Shown: positions 44,226 to 54,554, counted from the first letter of the stretch. The stretch is DNA of 64,000 nt from Rhodomicrobium vannielii ATCC 17100 (GCF_000166055.1 NC_014664.1:1389927-1453926), one strand, 5' to 3'. Program-made: numbers and translations. Notes: a model not told the origin generated them from the letters alone.

Positions 44226-45503
44226 CTACTCGGCCGCCACGGCGCGCGCGCCGCGGCCAGACCCGTCGTCCGATTTATGCGTGAAGGTGTCTGCGATCGA
44301 ATCCGGCTGCGGTTTCGGTGTCTCGTAGATACCCACCACCGGCATCAGGATCAGGAAGAAGGCGAAGTAGTAAAAGGTGAAGAACTGCGAGGCCATCGTG
44401 GTCGTCTCTGTGACCGGCGCCGCGCCCAGATAGCCGAGCGCAAGGCAGGAGAATACGAAACCCCAGAAGAACCAGCGGAACATCGGCCGGTAGTTGAGCG
44501 AGCGAACGCGCGACGTGTCGAGCCACGGGATGAAGAAGAGCACGGCGATCGCACCGAACATCGCGAGCACGCCACCGAGCTTGGACGGAACCGCGCGCAG
44601 GATCGCGTAGAACGGCAGGAAGTACCATTCCGGCACGATGTGCGGAGGCGTCAGCAGCGGATTGGCGGGCACGTAGTTCACCGCGTCACCGAGATAGTTC
44701 GGCGTGAAGAAGATGAAATACGCGAGGATGACGCCGAACACAGCGAGCGCGAACAGATCTTTCGTCGTGAAGTAGGCGTAGAAGGGAAGCGTTTCCTTCT
44801 CGACGTTCTTCACCTCGACACCGGTCGGGTTGTTGGAGCCCACGACATGGAGCGCCCAGACGTGCAAAGCGACAAGGCCGACGAGCACGAAGGGAAGCAG
44901 ATAGTGGAGGCTGAACAGGCGATTGAGCGTCGCGTTATCGACCGAGAAGCCACCCCAGATCCATTGCACCAGCGTGGTGCCAAGGCCGGAATAGAGCGTG
45001 TCGAGCGACGAGAAGAGGTTCGTGATCACGGTCACGGCCCAGAAGCTCATCTGGCCCCAGATCAGCGAGTACCCCATGAACGCCGTCGCCATCATGACGA
45101 GGAATATCGCCACGCCGATCATCCAAAGCACTTCGCGCGGCGCCTTGTAGGACCCGTAATAGATGCCGCGGAACATGTGGATATAGACGGCGAGGAAGAA
45201 CATCGACGCACCGACCGCATGAGCGTAGCGGAGCAGCCAGCCGTAGTTCACGTCGCGCATGATCTTTTCGACCGAGTCGAACGCCAGCGCCGTGTTGGGC
45301 GCGAAGTGCATCGCGAGGATGACGCCCGTGACGATCTGGGCGATGAGCATGAACGCGAGGATCGCGCCGAAGGTCCAGAGGTAGTTGAGGTTGCGCGGCG
45401 TGGGGAAGACCATGAAATCCGCTATGAAGCGGATGATCGGCAACCGCGCGTCGAGCCAGCGCGTTACCGATGTTTTCGGTTCGTAGGTGGAAGCGTGGGA
45501 CAT
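44226..45503 (-). CDS. petB: Cytochrome b of the bc1 complex
   Basis: This membrane subunit carries hemes bL and bH and the Qo/Qi quinone sites. The 425 residues form eight membrane helices. Landmarks: [26 protein letters not shown] with heme-ligating His, [38 protein letters not shown] with the other His pair, and the PEW motif ([19 protein letters not shown]) of the Qo site. The protein is full length. It lies 11 bases upstream of petC. Confidence 0.97.
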   Translation of the reverse strand: MSHASTYEPKTSVTRWLDARLPIIRFIADFMVFPTPRNLNYLWTFGAILAFMLIAQIVTGVILAMHFAPNTALAFDSVEKIMRDVNYGWLLRYAHAVGASMFFLAVYIHMFRGIYYGSYKAPREVLWMIGVAIFLVMMATAFMGYSLIWGQMSFWAVTVITNLFSSLDTLYSGLGTTLVQWIWGGFSVDNATLNRLFSLHYLLPFVLVGLVALHVWALHVVGSNNPTGVEVKNVEKETLPFYAYFTTKDLFALAVFGVILAYFIFFTPNYLGDAVNYVPANPLLTPPHIVPEWYFLPFYAILRAVPSKLGGVLAMFGAIAVLFFIPWLDTSRVRSLNYRPMFRWFFWGFVFSCLALGYLGAAPVTETTTMASQFFTFYYFAFFLILMPVVGIYETPKPQPDSIADTFTHKSDDGSGRGARAVAAE

Positions 45504-45533
45504 TTCAGAAAAACCTTCTCGGAATGGCGGGAA

Positions 45534-46118
45534 CTAGCCGATCAGAATCTTTGTGTCCGCCGTGAACTGGTACGGCGGGACGTCGAGATTGCGCGGCGCC
45601 GGTCCCTGGCGAATTCGCCCGGCGGTGTCGTACATCGAACCGTGACATGGACAGAACCAGCCGCCATACGGGCCTTTTTCGTCGCCCGGAGCCTGGCCCT
45701 TCGGAACGCAGCCGAGATGGGTGCAAATGCCGATCAGCACGAGCCACTTTTCCTTGCCGGCCTTCGTGCGATTCGCATCGGTGGCGGGCAGATCGGAGGG
45801 CGCACCGAGAACCTCGGCATAGGGGTCTTTCAGGTCGGCGAGCTGAACGGCCTGAGCTTTCTTGATTTCTTCAGCCGTGCGGTGACGGATGAAGACCGGC
45901 TTGCCGCGCCAGAGCACGGTGATCGCGGCACCTTCCGGCACCGGCGTCAGATCGACATCGATCGACGCGAGCGAGAGCGCAGACGCGTCTGGGTTCATCT
46001 GATCGATCAGCGGCCAGAGCGCGGCGGCCGCTCCGACAGCCGCGAATGCCGTGGTTGCGAGATAGATGAAATCACGGCGCGACACGTCGCCTTGATCACC
46101 GTCGTATGTTGTGGCCAT
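45534..46118 (-). CDS. petA: Rieske iron-sulfur subunit of the bc1 complex
   Basis: The 194-residue Rieske protein has an N-terminal twin-arginine signal/anchor (SRRDFIYLATTAFAAVGAAAALWPLI), then the cluster-binding boxes CTHLGC and CPCHGS. The conserved disulfide cysteines lie within them. It passes electrons from ubiquinol to cytochrome c1. The start at 46118 gives the expected MATTYDGDQGDVSRRDF N-terminus. It is first in the petABC operon and divergent from trmL. Confidence 0.96.
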   Translation of the reverse strand: MATTYDGDQGDVSRRDFIYLATTAFAAVGAAAALWPLIDQMNPDASALSLASIDVDLTPVPEGAAITVLWRGKPVFIRHRTAEEIKKAQAVQLADLKDPYAEVLGAPSDLPATDANRTKAGKEKWLVLIGICTHLGCVPKGQAPGDEKGPYGGWFCPCHGSMYDTAGRIRQGPAPRNLDVPPYQFTADTKILIG

Positions 46119-46237
46119 CGGAAGTTCAACCTTGTAGGACGTTTTGCGGGAGCGAAAAAATCGAGCTCTTATGCATGCTAACGATTTCCGTGTCCATGGC
46201 ACAATTTAGCTCGACCATCCACGGGGACCCGCTCTTG

Positions 46238-46702
46238 ATGCGTGTAGCGCTATATCAACCAGACATTCCGCAAAATACAGGGACGATCTTGCGTATGGCG
46301 GCATGTCTAAACGTCGCAGTCGACATCATCGAGCCATGCGGGTTCGATTTGTCCGATCGCGCGCTTCGACGCGCAGCCCTTGATTATTACGACAAGGTGA
46401 GGGTGCAACGCCATGCTTCTTTTGAACTTTTCTTAAACAATATCAACGCAAGCGGCGCAAGGCTGGTTTTGATGACGACGAAGGGCGCGACGCCCTATCA
46501 CGATGTGTTGTATCGCAATGAAGACGTCATTCTGGCCGGTCGTGAGAGCGCGGGCGTGCCGGACAAAGTCCACGAAAGCGCGCATCTGCGGGTCCGGATT
46601 CCCATGCAGCAAAGCCTTCGGTCGCTAAATGTAGCCGTTTCCATGGCCATGGTGCTCGGTGAAGCCCTTGGCCAGACTGGCGGTTTTTCGCGTTTCCTGT
46701 AG
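46238..46702 (+). CDS. trmL: tRNA (cytidine/uridine-2'-O-)-methyltransferase TrmL
   Basis: This SPOUT-family enzyme methylates the wobble ribose (position 34) of leucine tRNAs. The 154 residues begin [24 protein letters not shown] and have the knot motifs [24 protein letters not shown] and [24 protein letters not shown]. The start at 46238 fits the family; earlier in-frame starts (46196, 46106) are possible. It is divergent from petA. Confidence 0.93.
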   Translation: MRVALYQPDIPQNTGTILRMAACLNVAVDIIEPCGFDLSDRALRRAALDYYDKVRVQRHASFELFLNNINASGARLVLMTTKGATPYHDVLYRNEDVILAGRESAGVPDKVHESAHLRVRIPMQQSLRSLNVAVSMAMVLGEALGQTGGFSRFL

Positions 46703-46748
46703 AAAGGACGCGATTCTCCTTTTCAGAACGCCAAGCGCCGGAGGCGCA

Positions 46749-47696
46749 ATGCCGAGACACAGTTCAATTCGCATACCTGCAATGCCTAAATCGCAGACCT
46801 CGCCTCTGGATAACTCCGGTCCGTTCCACCCCGAAATGTCAAAAGCGCGGGTCTGGTTTGCATCGCTGCGCAACGACATCTGCAACGAGTTCGAGCGGAT
46901 CGAGGACGAGCTGAAGAGCGGTCCGCATGCCAGTCTGCCGCCGGGACGTTTCGAGAAGAAGCCGTGGAGACGCACCGACCATACCGGCGAGGATGGCGGC
47001 GGCGGGACAATGGCCATGCTGCATGGCCGCGTCTTCGAGAAGGTCGGCGTGCATGTTTCGACCGTCCACGGTGAATTCGCGCCCGAGTTTCGCGCACAAA
47101 TTCCCGGCTCCGAGGAAGACCCCCGTTTTCGTGCGTCTGGCATTTCGCTGATCGCGCATATGCGCAACCCGAATGTGCCGACCGTCCACCTCAACACGCG
47201 TTTCATCGTGACGTCGAAATGGTGGTTCGGCGGCGGCTCGGACCTGACACCGATGCTGTCGAAACGGCGGCGCGTGGAAGACCCGGACGTGCTCGACTTT
47301 CATGCCGCTTTCCGCTCGGCCTGCCTCAAGCATCCCGTCGCCGATTACAGCCGCTACAAGGAATGGTGCGACGAATACTTCTACCTGCCCCACCGGCAGG
47401 AGGCGCGCGGCCTGGGCGGCATCTTCTACGACTATCACAACTCCGGCGACTGGGACGCCGACTTTGCCTTCACGCAGGACGTGGGGCGCGCGTTCCTTGC
47501 CGTCGTGCCGAAGCTCATCAGGGCCAACATGCACACGCCCTGGAGCGAAGCTGACCGTGATGAGCAACTCGTCAGGCGCGGCCGCTATGTGGAGTTCAAC
47601 CTGCTCTACGATCGCGGCACGGTCTTCGGGCTCAAGACCGGCGGCAATGTCGACTCGATTCTGTCGTCGATGCCGCCCGTGGTGAAGTGGCCTTAA
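46749..47696 (+). CDS. hemF: Oxygen-dependent coproporphyrinogen III oxidase
   Basis: The aerobic heme-pathway enzyme converts coproporphyrinogen III to protoporphyrinogen IX. The 315 residues carry [38 protein letters not shown] and [24 protein letters not shown]. The C-terminal [23 protein letters not shown] signature completes it. The start at 46749 has GGAGG five bases upstream. It follows trmL by 46 bases on the same strand. Confidence 0.96.
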   Translation: MPRHSSIRIPAMPKSQTSPLDNSGPFHPEMSKARVWFASLRNDICNEFERIEDELKSGPHASLPPGRFEKKPWRRTDHTGEDGGGGTMAMLHGRVFEKVGVHVSTVHGEFAPEFRAQIPGSEEDPRFRASGISLIAHMRNPNVPTVHLNTRFIVTSKWWFGGGSDLTPMLSKRRRVEDPDVLDFHAAFRSACLKHPVADYSRYKEWCDEYFYLPHRQEARGLGGIFYDYHNSGDWDADFAFTQDVGRAFLAVVPKLIRANMHTPWSEADRDEQLVRRGRYVEFNLLYDRGTVFGLKTGGNVDSILSSMPPVVKWP

Positions 47697-48208
47697 GGCA
47701 GGAGCGGGATCGCCAGGCGATCCTTCTCGCCGCTCTCGACCCGGCGGAGATCAGTCGTGACGTCGATCACGCCGGGGATAAGCCACAAAGCATCCCGCAG
47801 CAAAAACCTGTAGCTGTTTGTATGGGGAATGTAGGTCGAGTGATCTCGCACGACCTCTGCGGGAATAAGGATCGCCCGCAAGACGCAAAACGCGTCATCG
47901 AATAATACGGCGGCGAGTATGTCGAACCCGTCGAGATCGCGTATCGCAGAGAGCTGACGTGACTTGTTACGTCTATGCAGGCGGCGGCCCTTGATCTGAT
48001 AGCGAACGCCGCCCGCTCCTATCGCGTCGAACGCCTTGACCGAATTTGCTTCCTGTGCCCAACCAAAGGCTTTGCAAAACAGATATTCGGCGAGATCGCC
48101 CGTCGGGTTGTTGGCAGACCGGAGCACATTGCGCTCCCTCAACTCCTCCGAAACCGCTGCATGCAGGGCGAGCAGCTCGGCAATCGATTTGGCGCGCAAA
48201 AAGTCCAT
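47693..48208 (-). CDS. Hypothetical protein with PD-(D/E)XK nuclease-like pattern
   Basis: The 171-residue cytosolic protein has the order Glu41 (GDLAEYLF), Asp61 (VKAFDAIGA) and Gln71-x-Lys73 ([10 protein letters not shown]), followed by a beta strand ([11 protein letters not shown]). This resembles the PD-(D/E)XK restriction-like nuclease core. No named family was recognised, so the assignment is structural guesswork. The start at 48208 follows TAAGGACGC; the longer frame upstream would run through the tRNA-Pro gene and is rejected. It overlaps the hemF stop on the opposite strand by 4 bases. Confidence 0.6.
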   Translation of the reverse strand: MDFLRAKSIAELLALHAAVSEELRERNVLRSANNPTGDLAEYLFCKAFGWAQEANSVKAFDAIGAGGVRYQIKGRRLHRRNKSRQLSAIRDLDGFDILAAVLFDDAFCVLRAILIPAEVVRDHSTYIPHTNSYRFLLRDALWLIPGVIDVTTDLRRVESGEKDRLAIPLLP

Positions 48209-48267
48209 CGCGTCCTTACGGTTTGCGCGGAAATATAGGGTTCGAAATGGATTTGTGGGGTGTTGAA

Positions 48268-48345
48268 TGGTCGGAGCGAGAGGATTTGAACCTCCGACCC
48301 CCGGTCCCCCAGACCGGTGCGCTAACCGGGCTGCGCTACGCTCCG
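48268..48345 (-). tRNA. tRNA-Pro (anticodon GGG)
   Basis: The minus strand folds as a cloverleaf: acceptor CGGAGCG/CGCTCCG (48345-48339 with 48278-48272), anticodon stem CCGGT/ACCGG around loop CTGGGGG giving anticodon GGG, and T-arm containing GTTCAAATC. The discriminator is A and CCA is encoded. It lies downstream of ihfA, as in other alphaproteobacteria. Confidence 0.95.
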
Positions 48346-48419
48346 TTGCCGCGCACTTTGCGGGCAATCGGCCCGCCCGTCAAGCATTGTAACGGGCCGA
48401 TTTCACTATAACGCGCCAA

Positions 48420-49121
48420 TCAGGACGAGACGACGCGCTTCTTCGACGATGAGGCTTTGGGGGCGCTCGCACGTTTCGGCGCGGCATCCTCGGCTTTCGT
48501 CTTGTCGGCGTCGCTTTTTGCGGCGGCGGCCTTCGAGGCAACCGGTTTCGGAGACGCCTCTTTGGCCGCAGACTTCGGTGCAGCCTTTGTTGCCGGCTTC
48601 GCGACGTCCGCCTTCGCAGCTTTCGGCTTCGCTTCGACCTTCGGCACCGACTGTTCTGGCGAAGCTTTTTCCTCGACAGGAGCCGCTTTTGCCGACGCCT
48701 TCGCGGGCTTCGGTTTCGCCGTGTCACCAGCCTTCGAGGCGGCTGCCGTTTTCGCCCCCGCCTTCGTGGTCGTCTTCGCCGGCGCAATCTTCACCGCAGG
48801 CGGAGGAGGCACCACCTTAGCCAGACCGGCGTTGATCCGGTCCTTCATGATATTGCTGGCTTTGAACACGATAACGCGGCGCGGCGTGATCGGAACGATC
48901 TCGCCGGTTTTCGGATTACGCCCCACGCGCTCGGATTTCTGACGAAGTCCAAACGAACCGAAGGATGAAAGCTTGATTGGTTCGCCACGCTCAAGCGCGT
49001 AAACGATTTGTTTGAGAACTAACTCTACAAGTTCAGCTGCCTCGTTGCGAGGTAGGCCGACTTTCTCGAAGACTGCCTCAGCCAAGTCGGCTCGGGTCAG
49101 TGTTTTCCCGTTAAGCGCCAT
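48420..49121 (-). CDS. ihfA: Integration host factor alpha subunit with long histone H1-like tail
   Basis: This is a DNA-bending protein. Residues 1-100 are a standard IHF alpha domain: [26 protein letters not shown], the [12 protein letters not shown] dimer core and the DNA-inserting arm [20 protein letters not shown]. The protein then continues for about 130 residues of Lys/Ala/Pro repeats ([29 protein letters not shown] and similar), giving 233 residues instead of about 105. The tail resembles eukaryotic H1 and the tails of mycobacterial HupB. It is downstream of fabH; the usual merR neighbour is missing. Confidence 0.92.
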   Translation of the reverse strand: MALNGKTLTRADLAEAVFEKVGLPRNEAAELVELVLKQIVYALERGEPIKLSSFGSFGLRQKSERVGRNPKTGEIVPITPRRVIVFKASNIMKDRINAGLAKVVPPPPAVKIAPAKTTTKAGAKTAAASKAGDTAKPKPAKASAKAAPVEEKASPEQSVPKVEAKPKAAKADVAKPATKAAPKSAAKEASPKPVASKAAAAKSDADKTKAEDAAPKRASAPKASSSKKRVVSS

Positions 49122-49287
49122 GACGCGCCGTGTCCCTCCCCATAGAACGAAGCGCATACAATGTTAACGCTCGGCCCGGACCATAGCAAACACTAATCTT
49201 GTAAAAATCCCTTTGGAAACAGATATTTTTGGGCAAAAATGCCGCAGGGAGACTGTTTGTTAACCCTATGTTGTGAAAGTTCGGGGG

Positions 49288-50265
49288 CTACCACCGAACG
49301 AGGTTGGCGCCCCAGGTGAAGCCGCCACCCATCGCCTCGAACAGAACGAGGTCGCCACGCTTGATCCGGCCATCGTGAACGGCGGTCGAAAGCGCAAGTG
49401 GAATTGAGGCCGCAGACGTGTTGCCGTGGCGGTCCAGCGTGATGACGATCTTCTCCTCGGCTATGCCGACCTTTTTCGCCGTGCCGTCGAGGATGCGCTT
49501 GTTGGCCTGATGCGGGACGAACCAGTCGATATCGCTTGGACGGAGGTTGTGAGCGGCGAGGGTGCGCTCAACCACATCCGAGATCGCATTGACAGCAAAG
49601 CGGAAAACCTCCTTGCCCTGCATGCGCAGATGACCGACCGTCTGCGTGGAGGACGGGCCGCCGTCCACATAGAGCTTGTCCTTATGGCGGCCATCCGAGA
49701 ACAGCATCGAGCCGATGATGCAGCGTTCGCGCATGGGGTCTTGTACCTGCGTCGCTTCGAGAACCACCGCGCCCGCGCCGTCGCCGAACAGCACGCAGGT
49801 GCCGCGGTCCTCCCAGTCGAGGATGCGGGAGAACGTCTCCGCGCCGATCACGAGACCGCGCTTGCCCTGCCCTGCCCTGATGAAGTTGTCCGCCGTCGCC
49901 AGCGCATAGGCGAACCCCGAGCACACCGCCTGCACATCGAAGGCGAAGCCGTGGGTGAGGCCGAGGCCCGCCTGGATCGTCGTCGCGGTCGAGGGAAAGG
50001 TGTTATCGGGCGTGGACGTCGCTAGAATGATGAAATCGAGCGACTGCGGGTCGATGCCCGCGTGATCGAGGGCCGCGCGCGCAGCCGCGATGCCGAGGTC
50101 CGAAGTCATCTCGCCGTCGGCGGCGATATGGCGCGTCTTGATGCCGCTCCGATCGCTGATCCACTCGTCCGACGTATCGACTATGCGCGCCAGATCCTGA
50201 TTGGTAAGCACGCGCTCCGGGAGATACGATCCGCAGCCTAAGACGACCGATCTAGTTTGTTTCAC
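49288..50265 (-). CDS. fabH: 3-oxoacyl-ACP synthase III (FabH)
   Basis: FabH starts fatty acid synthesis by condensing acetyl-CoA with malonyl-ACP. The 325 residues carry the Cys-His-Asn triad: Cys in [13 protein letters not shown], His in [10 protein letters not shown], Asn in [13 protein letters not shown]. The C-terminal glycine loop [13 protein letters not shown] is intact. It overlaps plsX by 4 bases (50262-50265), the normal plsX-fabH coupling. Confidence 0.97.
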   Translation of the reverse strand: MKQTRSVVLGCGSYLPERVLTNQDLARIVDTSDEWISDRSGIKTRHIAADGEMTSDLGIAAARAALDHAGIDPQSLDFIILATSTPDNTFPSTATTIQAGLGLTHGFAFDVQAVCSGFAYALATADNFIRAGQGKRGLVIGAETFSRILDWEDRGTCVLFGDGAGAVVLEATQVQDPMRERCIIGSMLFSDGRHKDKLYVDGGPSSTQTVGHLRMQGKEVFRFAVNAISDVVERTLAAHNLRPSDIDWFVPHQANKRILDGTAKKVGIAEEKIVITLDRHGNTSAASIPLALSTAVHDGRIKRGDLVLFEAMGGGFTWGANLVRW

Positions 50266-51326
50266 TGGGCAACCGCTTTCAGGGCTTGTTCCGGTTTGGC
50301 CTGGAGAGCGTTATGGAAGCTCTCGACGCCGCGCTGAATATCCGCGACCAGACCACTGGCTGCCATGTCGTAGCCCAGGTCGATGGCGCTTGCAAAGCCC
50401 ACCGCGTCCGCACCGCCATGACTTTTTATTACAACGCCATTCAATCCGAGGAACATGCCGCCGTTCATGGTGCGCGTGTCCATCTTCGCACGGAGCGCCT
50501 TGAAGGCCCCTTGCGCAAGGACCGCGCCCAGCTTCGACATCAGCGAGCGCGTCATCGCGGCCTTAAGATAGGCGCCGATCTGCTTAGCGGTGCCCTCTGC
50601 CGTCTTGAGCGCGATATTGCCCGCGAAGCCTTCGGTGACGACCACATCCACAACGCCTTTGCCGAGGTCGCTGCCTTCGACGAAGCCGTAATAGGTGATG
50701 GGCAGCCCCGGCGCCTTCAGTGCCGACGCCGCGCGCTTGATCTCTTCGAGCCCCTTCACTTCCTCGGAGCCGATGTTGAGAAGGCCAATCGTCGGCTTCT
50801 CCACCTGGAACAGCGCGCGGGCCAGCGCCGCGCCCATGTTGGCGTTATCGACGAGGCCCTTGGCGGTCGCACCGACATTCGCGCCGACATCCAGCACGAT
50901 GCTTTCGCTCCTGAGGGTCGGCCAGAGCGCCGCGATCGCGGGCCGCTCGATACCGGGCAGCATGCGCAGGCAGAATTTCGACATCGCCATCAGCGCGCCG
51001 GTGTTGCCTGCGGAGACGGCGGCTTGCGCTTCGCCCTGCTTCACCGCTTCGAGCGCCATCCACATGCTGCTCTTCCAGCGGCCGTAGCGGAGCGCCTGAC
51101 TCGGCTTGTCGTCCATCGCAATGGCGACCTCCGAGTGAACGATCTTCGAGACGGCAGCCAGCGGCGAATCTTTTGACAGATGCGCGCGGATCTCGTCTTC
51201 GCGACCGAAAATGATGTATCGCGTCTCGGGATGCCGGATGAGCGAGAGCGCCGCAGCCGGTATCACCACGGACGGGCCAAAATCTCCTCCCATCGCGTCG
51301 AGCGCAATCGTGATTGGCGTTCCCAT
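50262..51326 (-). CDS. plsX: Phosphate acyltransferase PlsX
   Basis: PlsX makes acyl-phosphate from acyl-ACP for phospholipid synthesis. The 354 residues begin with the [21 protein letters not shown] signature, then [52 protein letters not shown] and [16 protein letters not shown]. It is full length. It precedes fabH and follows the DUF177 gene by about 126 bases. Confidence 0.97.
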   Translation of the reverse strand: MGTPITIALDAMGGDFGPSVVIPAAALSLIRHPETRYIIFGREDEIRAHLSKDSPLAAVSKIVHSEVAIAMDDKPSQALRYGRWKSSMWMALEAVKQGEAQAAVSAGNTGALMAMSKFCLRMLPGIERPAIAALWPTLRSESIVLDVGANVGATAKGLVDNANMGAALARALFQVEKPTIGLLNIGSEEVKGLEEIKRAASALKAPGLPITYYGFVEGSDLGKGVVDVVVTEGFAGNIALKTAEGTAKQIGAYLKAAMTRSLMSKLGAVLAQGAFKALRAKMDTRTMNGGMFLGLNGVVIKSHGGADAVGFASAIDLGYDMAASGLVADIQRGVESFHNALQAKPEQALKAVAQ

Positions 51327-51452
51327 GCTTGAAACCAGAAGCCCCGCACTTGCCCTGTCGGGCTTTAACCCTCTTCAGATAGACGCGGCACCATACTGTA
51401 TAACGGTTTTGTGACAACGAAAAAGATCGCCGCGATCCCGGTCTGCGTCTTC

Positions 51453-51986
51453 TTATCCATCCCCGTCGTCTCCGGTCTTCGGCCGAAGGCGGATAAGCTC
51501 CGCGAAGGGGTGCGCGTTGCTTTCGTCCGGCGCCTGCCAGGCGAAACTGTCGCCTTCGTTGCGCGGATAAGGTTCGAGCGAAACCGAAAACAGCTCGCAG
51601 AGGAAAGCGCCGATGGGGATCTTCGCGCCTGAAAGCGCCTCCGGCGGCTCCGCTTCGAAGGACGGCTCATCTTCGCCGTTGCCCTCGATGAGCTCCGGCG
51701 GCCAGAACTCCACCTGAAAGCGCTCGTCGAGCGTCGCGGGGACGTCGGCGAGATCGACAACGCTGGCCTGCACGATGTCGGCCTCAAGCCGTCCGCTGAC
51801 CCGATAGCGGCCGCCGTTGAGCCCGATCACCTGAACGCTGGCCGCGAATTTCTTGATCTCGCGGACCTCCGCATAAGCGCCAAGAGCCGCACGCTCGGCG
51901 GCGTCCGCCTCGAAGGTGACAGTCTCGACCGCGCGCGTCAGCGTATGCGTGTCGATCGCCCATGGGAGCGGCTGTGTTTTCAGCAT
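51453..51986 (-). CDS. DUF177 (YceD-like) protein
   Basis: The 177-residue cytosolic protein has the DUF177 pattern: FAASVQVIGLNGGRYRVSGRLEADIVQASVVDLADVPATLDERFQVEFWP, the acidic middle and a C-terminal IPIGAFLCELFSVSLEPYPR. The family is linked to ribosomal RNA/ribosome assembly and often sits near rpmF and plsX; here rpmF is not seen. Two bases separate its start from the stop of the upstream gene (51986/51989), so they are co-transcribed. Confidence 0.87.
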   Translation of the reverse strand: MLKTQPLPWAIDTHTLTRAVETVTFEADAAERAALGAYAEVREIKKFAASVQVIGLNGGRYRVSGRLEADIVQASVVDLADVPATLDERFQVEFWPPELIEGNGEDEPSFEAEPPEALSGAKIPIGAFLCELFSVSLEPYPRNEGDSFAWQAPDESNAHPFAELIRLRPKTGDDGDG

Positions 51987-51988
51987 CG

Positions 51989-52540
51989 TCAGACCGCCTG
52001 CTTCAAGCCGTAGACTTCCGGGAAATTCAGGTGCCCCTGCAGGAGCATGTTGAGCGGCATTTCCCCAACATTTTTTATGGAATGAAAGATGTAGTCGGCG
52101 AGTTCGTCGGCGGCGACATTGGCGTTCTCGTCGCCGGACTGGAAGCTCTTCCAGATCGCCTCGGCGAGCGCCGCCTTGTTCTTCTGCTCGGCGGCGTTCG
52201 TATAGACCACCAACTGGCGATAGAAAAGGTCGGCGATCTTGCGGACTTCCTGCGCCACATAGGCGTCGGCGATACCGAGATCGCGCACCATGCTGTCCAT
52301 TTCGCGCACGAAAGCCTCGATGATTTCCTTGCCGAGCAGCTTGCCCTCGTTCGCGCCGAGCTTCAGGTTCTGCATGACGATGAACATGTGGATGACGAGC
52401 ATGTCGAAGCGGCCCGACAGCGTATCAGGCACCCCGCATCGCACATAGAAAACCGGATTGCGCGATTGCGCGACTATCGAATCGTATATTTTCTCAGCGG
52501 CCTCACGGCGAGCTGAGCGCTCAGCAAACCAACGGAACAT
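51989..52540 (-). CDS. Ubiquinol-cytochrome c chaperone (CBP3-like)
   Basis: The 183-residue protein belongs to the family of mitochondrial CBP3/UQCC1: AEKIYDSIVAQSRNPVFYVRCGVPDTLSGRFDMLVIHMFIVMQNLKL, then KEIIEAFVREMDSMVRDLGI and VAQEVRKIADLFYRQLVVY. The family assists bc1 complex (cytochrome b) assembly, consistent with petABC about 6 kb away. The start at 52540 is supported by the MFRWF N-terminus. It is divergent from bamE. Confidence 0.9.
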   Translation of the reverse strand: MFRWFAERSARREAAEKIYDSIVAQSRNPVFYVRCGVPDTLSGRFDMLVIHMFIVMQNLKLGANEGKLLGKEIIEAFVREMDSMVRDLGIADAYVAQEVRKIADLFYRQLVVYTNAAEQKNKAALAEAIWKSFQSGDENANVAADELADYIFHSIKNVGEMPLNMLLQGHLNFPEVYGLKQAV

Positions 52541-52683
52541 CGTTCGGCTGACTCCAGTTTTCGCTCTTGCGGGCAACGTACCTTATAAAGCCTTAATCGC
52601 ATCCAAAAAGGGTGCAATCACGTCGCGGGCATGTTTGGTCAGAACGCGAGGCGCTGACAGCAAACAGCAAATTTGGGGGCGAA

Positions 52684-53190
52684 ATGTCAAATCAATCCTC
52701 TAAGGATTTTGGACGAAAGCGCCTGCGGGCGAAGGCCCTCGTCAGGGCTGTCGCGATGTCGTCGGCGCTTGCCGCCGCGTGCTTCACTCTGCCGGGCTGC
52801 GCAGGCAACGTCATCAAGCAGGGGCACCAATTTCAGGATGAAGACCTGAATCAGGTTCGCGTCGGCATGTCGAAGGACGAGGTCGTGCTCGCGCTCGGCA
52901 CGCCCGACACGCAATCGGCCATCGCGGGCGGCACCTATTATTATGTGTCGCAGACCGCTCAGCAGCCGATGGCGTTCATGAAGCCGGAAGTTATCGACCG
53001 GCGCGTTGTCGCGGTCTACTTCGACAAGAAGGACAAAGTCGAGCAGATCGCGAATTACGGGCTGAAGGACGGCAAGGTGTTCGACTTCATCCGCCGCGAG
53101 ACGCCCGTCTACACGCGCGATCAGGGCATGCTGAAGGAGATCTTCCGCAATATCGGCATGGGGCCTGCGATCCCCGGCGTGCAGAAATAG
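52684..53190 (+). CDS. bamE: Outer membrane protein assembly factor BamE
   Basis: BamE is a lipoprotein of the BAM complex. The 168 residues have a signal peptide with lipobox LPGC (about 36-39), followed by the SmpA/OmlA fold: LNQVRVGMSKDEVVLALGTPDTQSAI and GTYYYVSQTAQQ..., VVAVYFDKKDKVEQIANYGLKDG. The Arg-rich N-terminal extension before the hydrophobic core is long. It is monocistronic and divergent from the bc1 chaperone gene. Confidence 0.9.
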   Translation: MSNQSSKDFGRKRLRAKALVRAVAMSSALAAACFTLPGCAGNVIKQGHQFQDEDLNQVRVGMSKDEVVLALGTPDTQSAIAGGTYYYVSQTAQQPMAFMKPEVIDRRVVAVYFDKKDKVEQIANYGLKDGKVFDFIRRETPVYTRDQGMLKEIFRNIGMGPAIPGVQK

Positions 53191-53210
53191 GCGTTCCGCG
53201 CAGTCAATCC

Positions 53211-53239
53211 TTCGCCCCGTGTGTCGAACGCGGGGCGAA
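53211..53239. terminator. Hairpin between convergent bamE and DUF2066 genes
   Basis: TTCGCCCCG (53211-53219) pairs perfectly with CGGGGCGAA (53231-53239) across an 11-base loop. There is no long T-run, so efficiency is uncertain. Its position between two convergent stops fits a bidirectional terminator. Confidence 0.5.
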
Positions 53240-53243
53240 GCTC

Positions 53244-54419
53244 TCAGTGCACCTTCACCACGAGCCCATCCGGGCCATTCTCGACGACGAGCCCCTGCCC
53301 CGCCGCCATCGCGGTCAGACGCTCCGCGCCCCCCGGAAAGTCGAACGCGATCGCGGCGCTCCTCGGATTGACCGAGTGCAAGTCCCAGTTCTGCACACCC
53401 GGTAGTCCCTGAAGCTGGCGGCGGATCGTCTGCCATTCCTTCAGCCCCGAATAAAGCGCGGTCACCTGAAGCGTTTCCATACTGCCGCCATAGGTCGGGG
53501 CGGTATTTCCGTCATAGGGAGCGGACGCGGTGCCGCCATAGCTCTCCGACGCGACCGCCGGAGCCGCCGGCGCGGATGCCTCGCGGGCGAGTTTCCACCG
53601 CTCCTGAACCGTGTCGAAGGCGAGGTCGGCCGCCACGTCGAGCGCCGTGCCATCGCCGCCATCCTTCGCCTTGACCTTGCGCTGCACGGAAAACTGACCG
53701 CCTGAATCGAGGCCGATCAGCTTCAGCGAAATGGTTTCGCCATCGCCGTCGGTTTCGGCCAGCGCGAACATGATCTGTTGCGTCTGATACTGCGTCTTGA
53801 GCGTTTCGAGGGTAGCGGCAGGGCTCGCGATGTAGGCGTTTGCAATCGCGGCGGTGATATCCGAGCGCGCGGGCGCAACCTTCGCCGGAACGAGCGCGTG
53901 CGTGAGGTCGAGCGAGGTCAGCGCGGTGCGCCAGGCGTTGCGGTCGGCGGTGCGAGCGGACCCGCCCTCCACATACACCGGGACGATCAGGATTTCCGGC
54001 CCGCGGTCGGTGATGGCGGCCACACCGTAGCGCGCAAGAAGCGCCAGCACCGCGCGCTCGGAGAAGCTCACACCAAAGGTCGCAACATAGCCGGTGCCGC
54101 TCACGCCCTCGCCGCGCACGTCCATATCGGACACAAGCGCTTCGATCTCGTTCAGCGCGAGATCGGGAATATGCGATTGCGAGCGGTAATCCACGATGCG
54201 CGACACGAGCTTGCGGAAGGCGCGGCTCTGCGCCTGTCCTTGCGCGATCTTCTTCGCCTCGACCGCGTTTTCCGCCTCGGCCGCGGCCTTCACGTTCGCC
54301 ACCGCGAACACGCTTGCCTGGCGCGTCTGCGCGGTTGCCTCAGCGGCAGCCAGCCCCAGACCGAAGCATGCGAGCGCGAGCAACGCACCCGCCTTCGTCA
54401 ACGCCCTTTTCATCGCCAT
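53244..54419 (-). CDS. DUF2066 family exported protein
   Basis: The protein of about 391 residues has a signal peptide (ALTKAGALLALACFGLGLAAAEATA) and a DUF2066 body: QAQSRAFRKLVSRIVDYRSQSHIPDLALNEIEALVSDMDV, then GYVATFGVSFSERAVLALLARYG and ILIVPVYVEG. The C-terminal part has a GSMETLQVTALYSGLKEWQTIRRQLQGLPGV module. The function is not known; the gene is commonly found divergent from purM in alphaproteobacteria, as here. Two adjacent ATGs (54419, 54413) are possible starts. Confidence 0.85.
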   Translation of the reverse strand: MAMKRALTKAGALLALACFGLGLAAAEATAQTRQASVFAVANVKAAAEAENAVEAKKIAQGQAQSRAFRKLVSRIVDYRSQSHIPDLALNEIEALVSDMDVRGEGVSGTGYVATFGVSFSERAVLALLARYGVAAITDRGPEILIVPVYVEGGSARTADRNAWRTALTSLDLTHALVPAKVAPARSDITAAIANAYIASPAATLETLKTQYQTQQIMFALAETDGDGETISLKLIGLDSGGQFSVQRKVKAKDGGDGTALDVAADLAFDTVQERWKLAREASAPAAPAVASESYGGTASAPYDGNTAPTYGGSMETLQVTALYSGLKEWQTIRRQLQGLPGVQNWDLHSVNPRSAAIAFDFPGGAERLTAMAAGQGLVVENGPDGLVVKVH

Positions 54420-54554
54420 GAAAGGAACTCCCCGCTCGAAAGGCTTGTGGCGCTTGTGTACCATGCAGCTAAAATGCTAGCCCCTGTCATAAATGGTGCA
54501 CCACGCCCCCGCAAGCCTTTGCCGGGGCAGTAAGGCAGCCTTGCGGCGGAAAGC

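Noticed and set aside
44199-46181. 660-codon + strand frame opposite petB/petA
   Set aside because: It is very rich in Arg, His, Glu and Asp, the typical antisense of membrane protein genes with strong codon bias. The bc1 genes are unambiguous.
47693-48367. Extended start of the PD-(D/E)XK-like protein at 48367
   Set aside because: The extension would translate through the tRNA-Pro gene; the start at 48208 has a better RBS.
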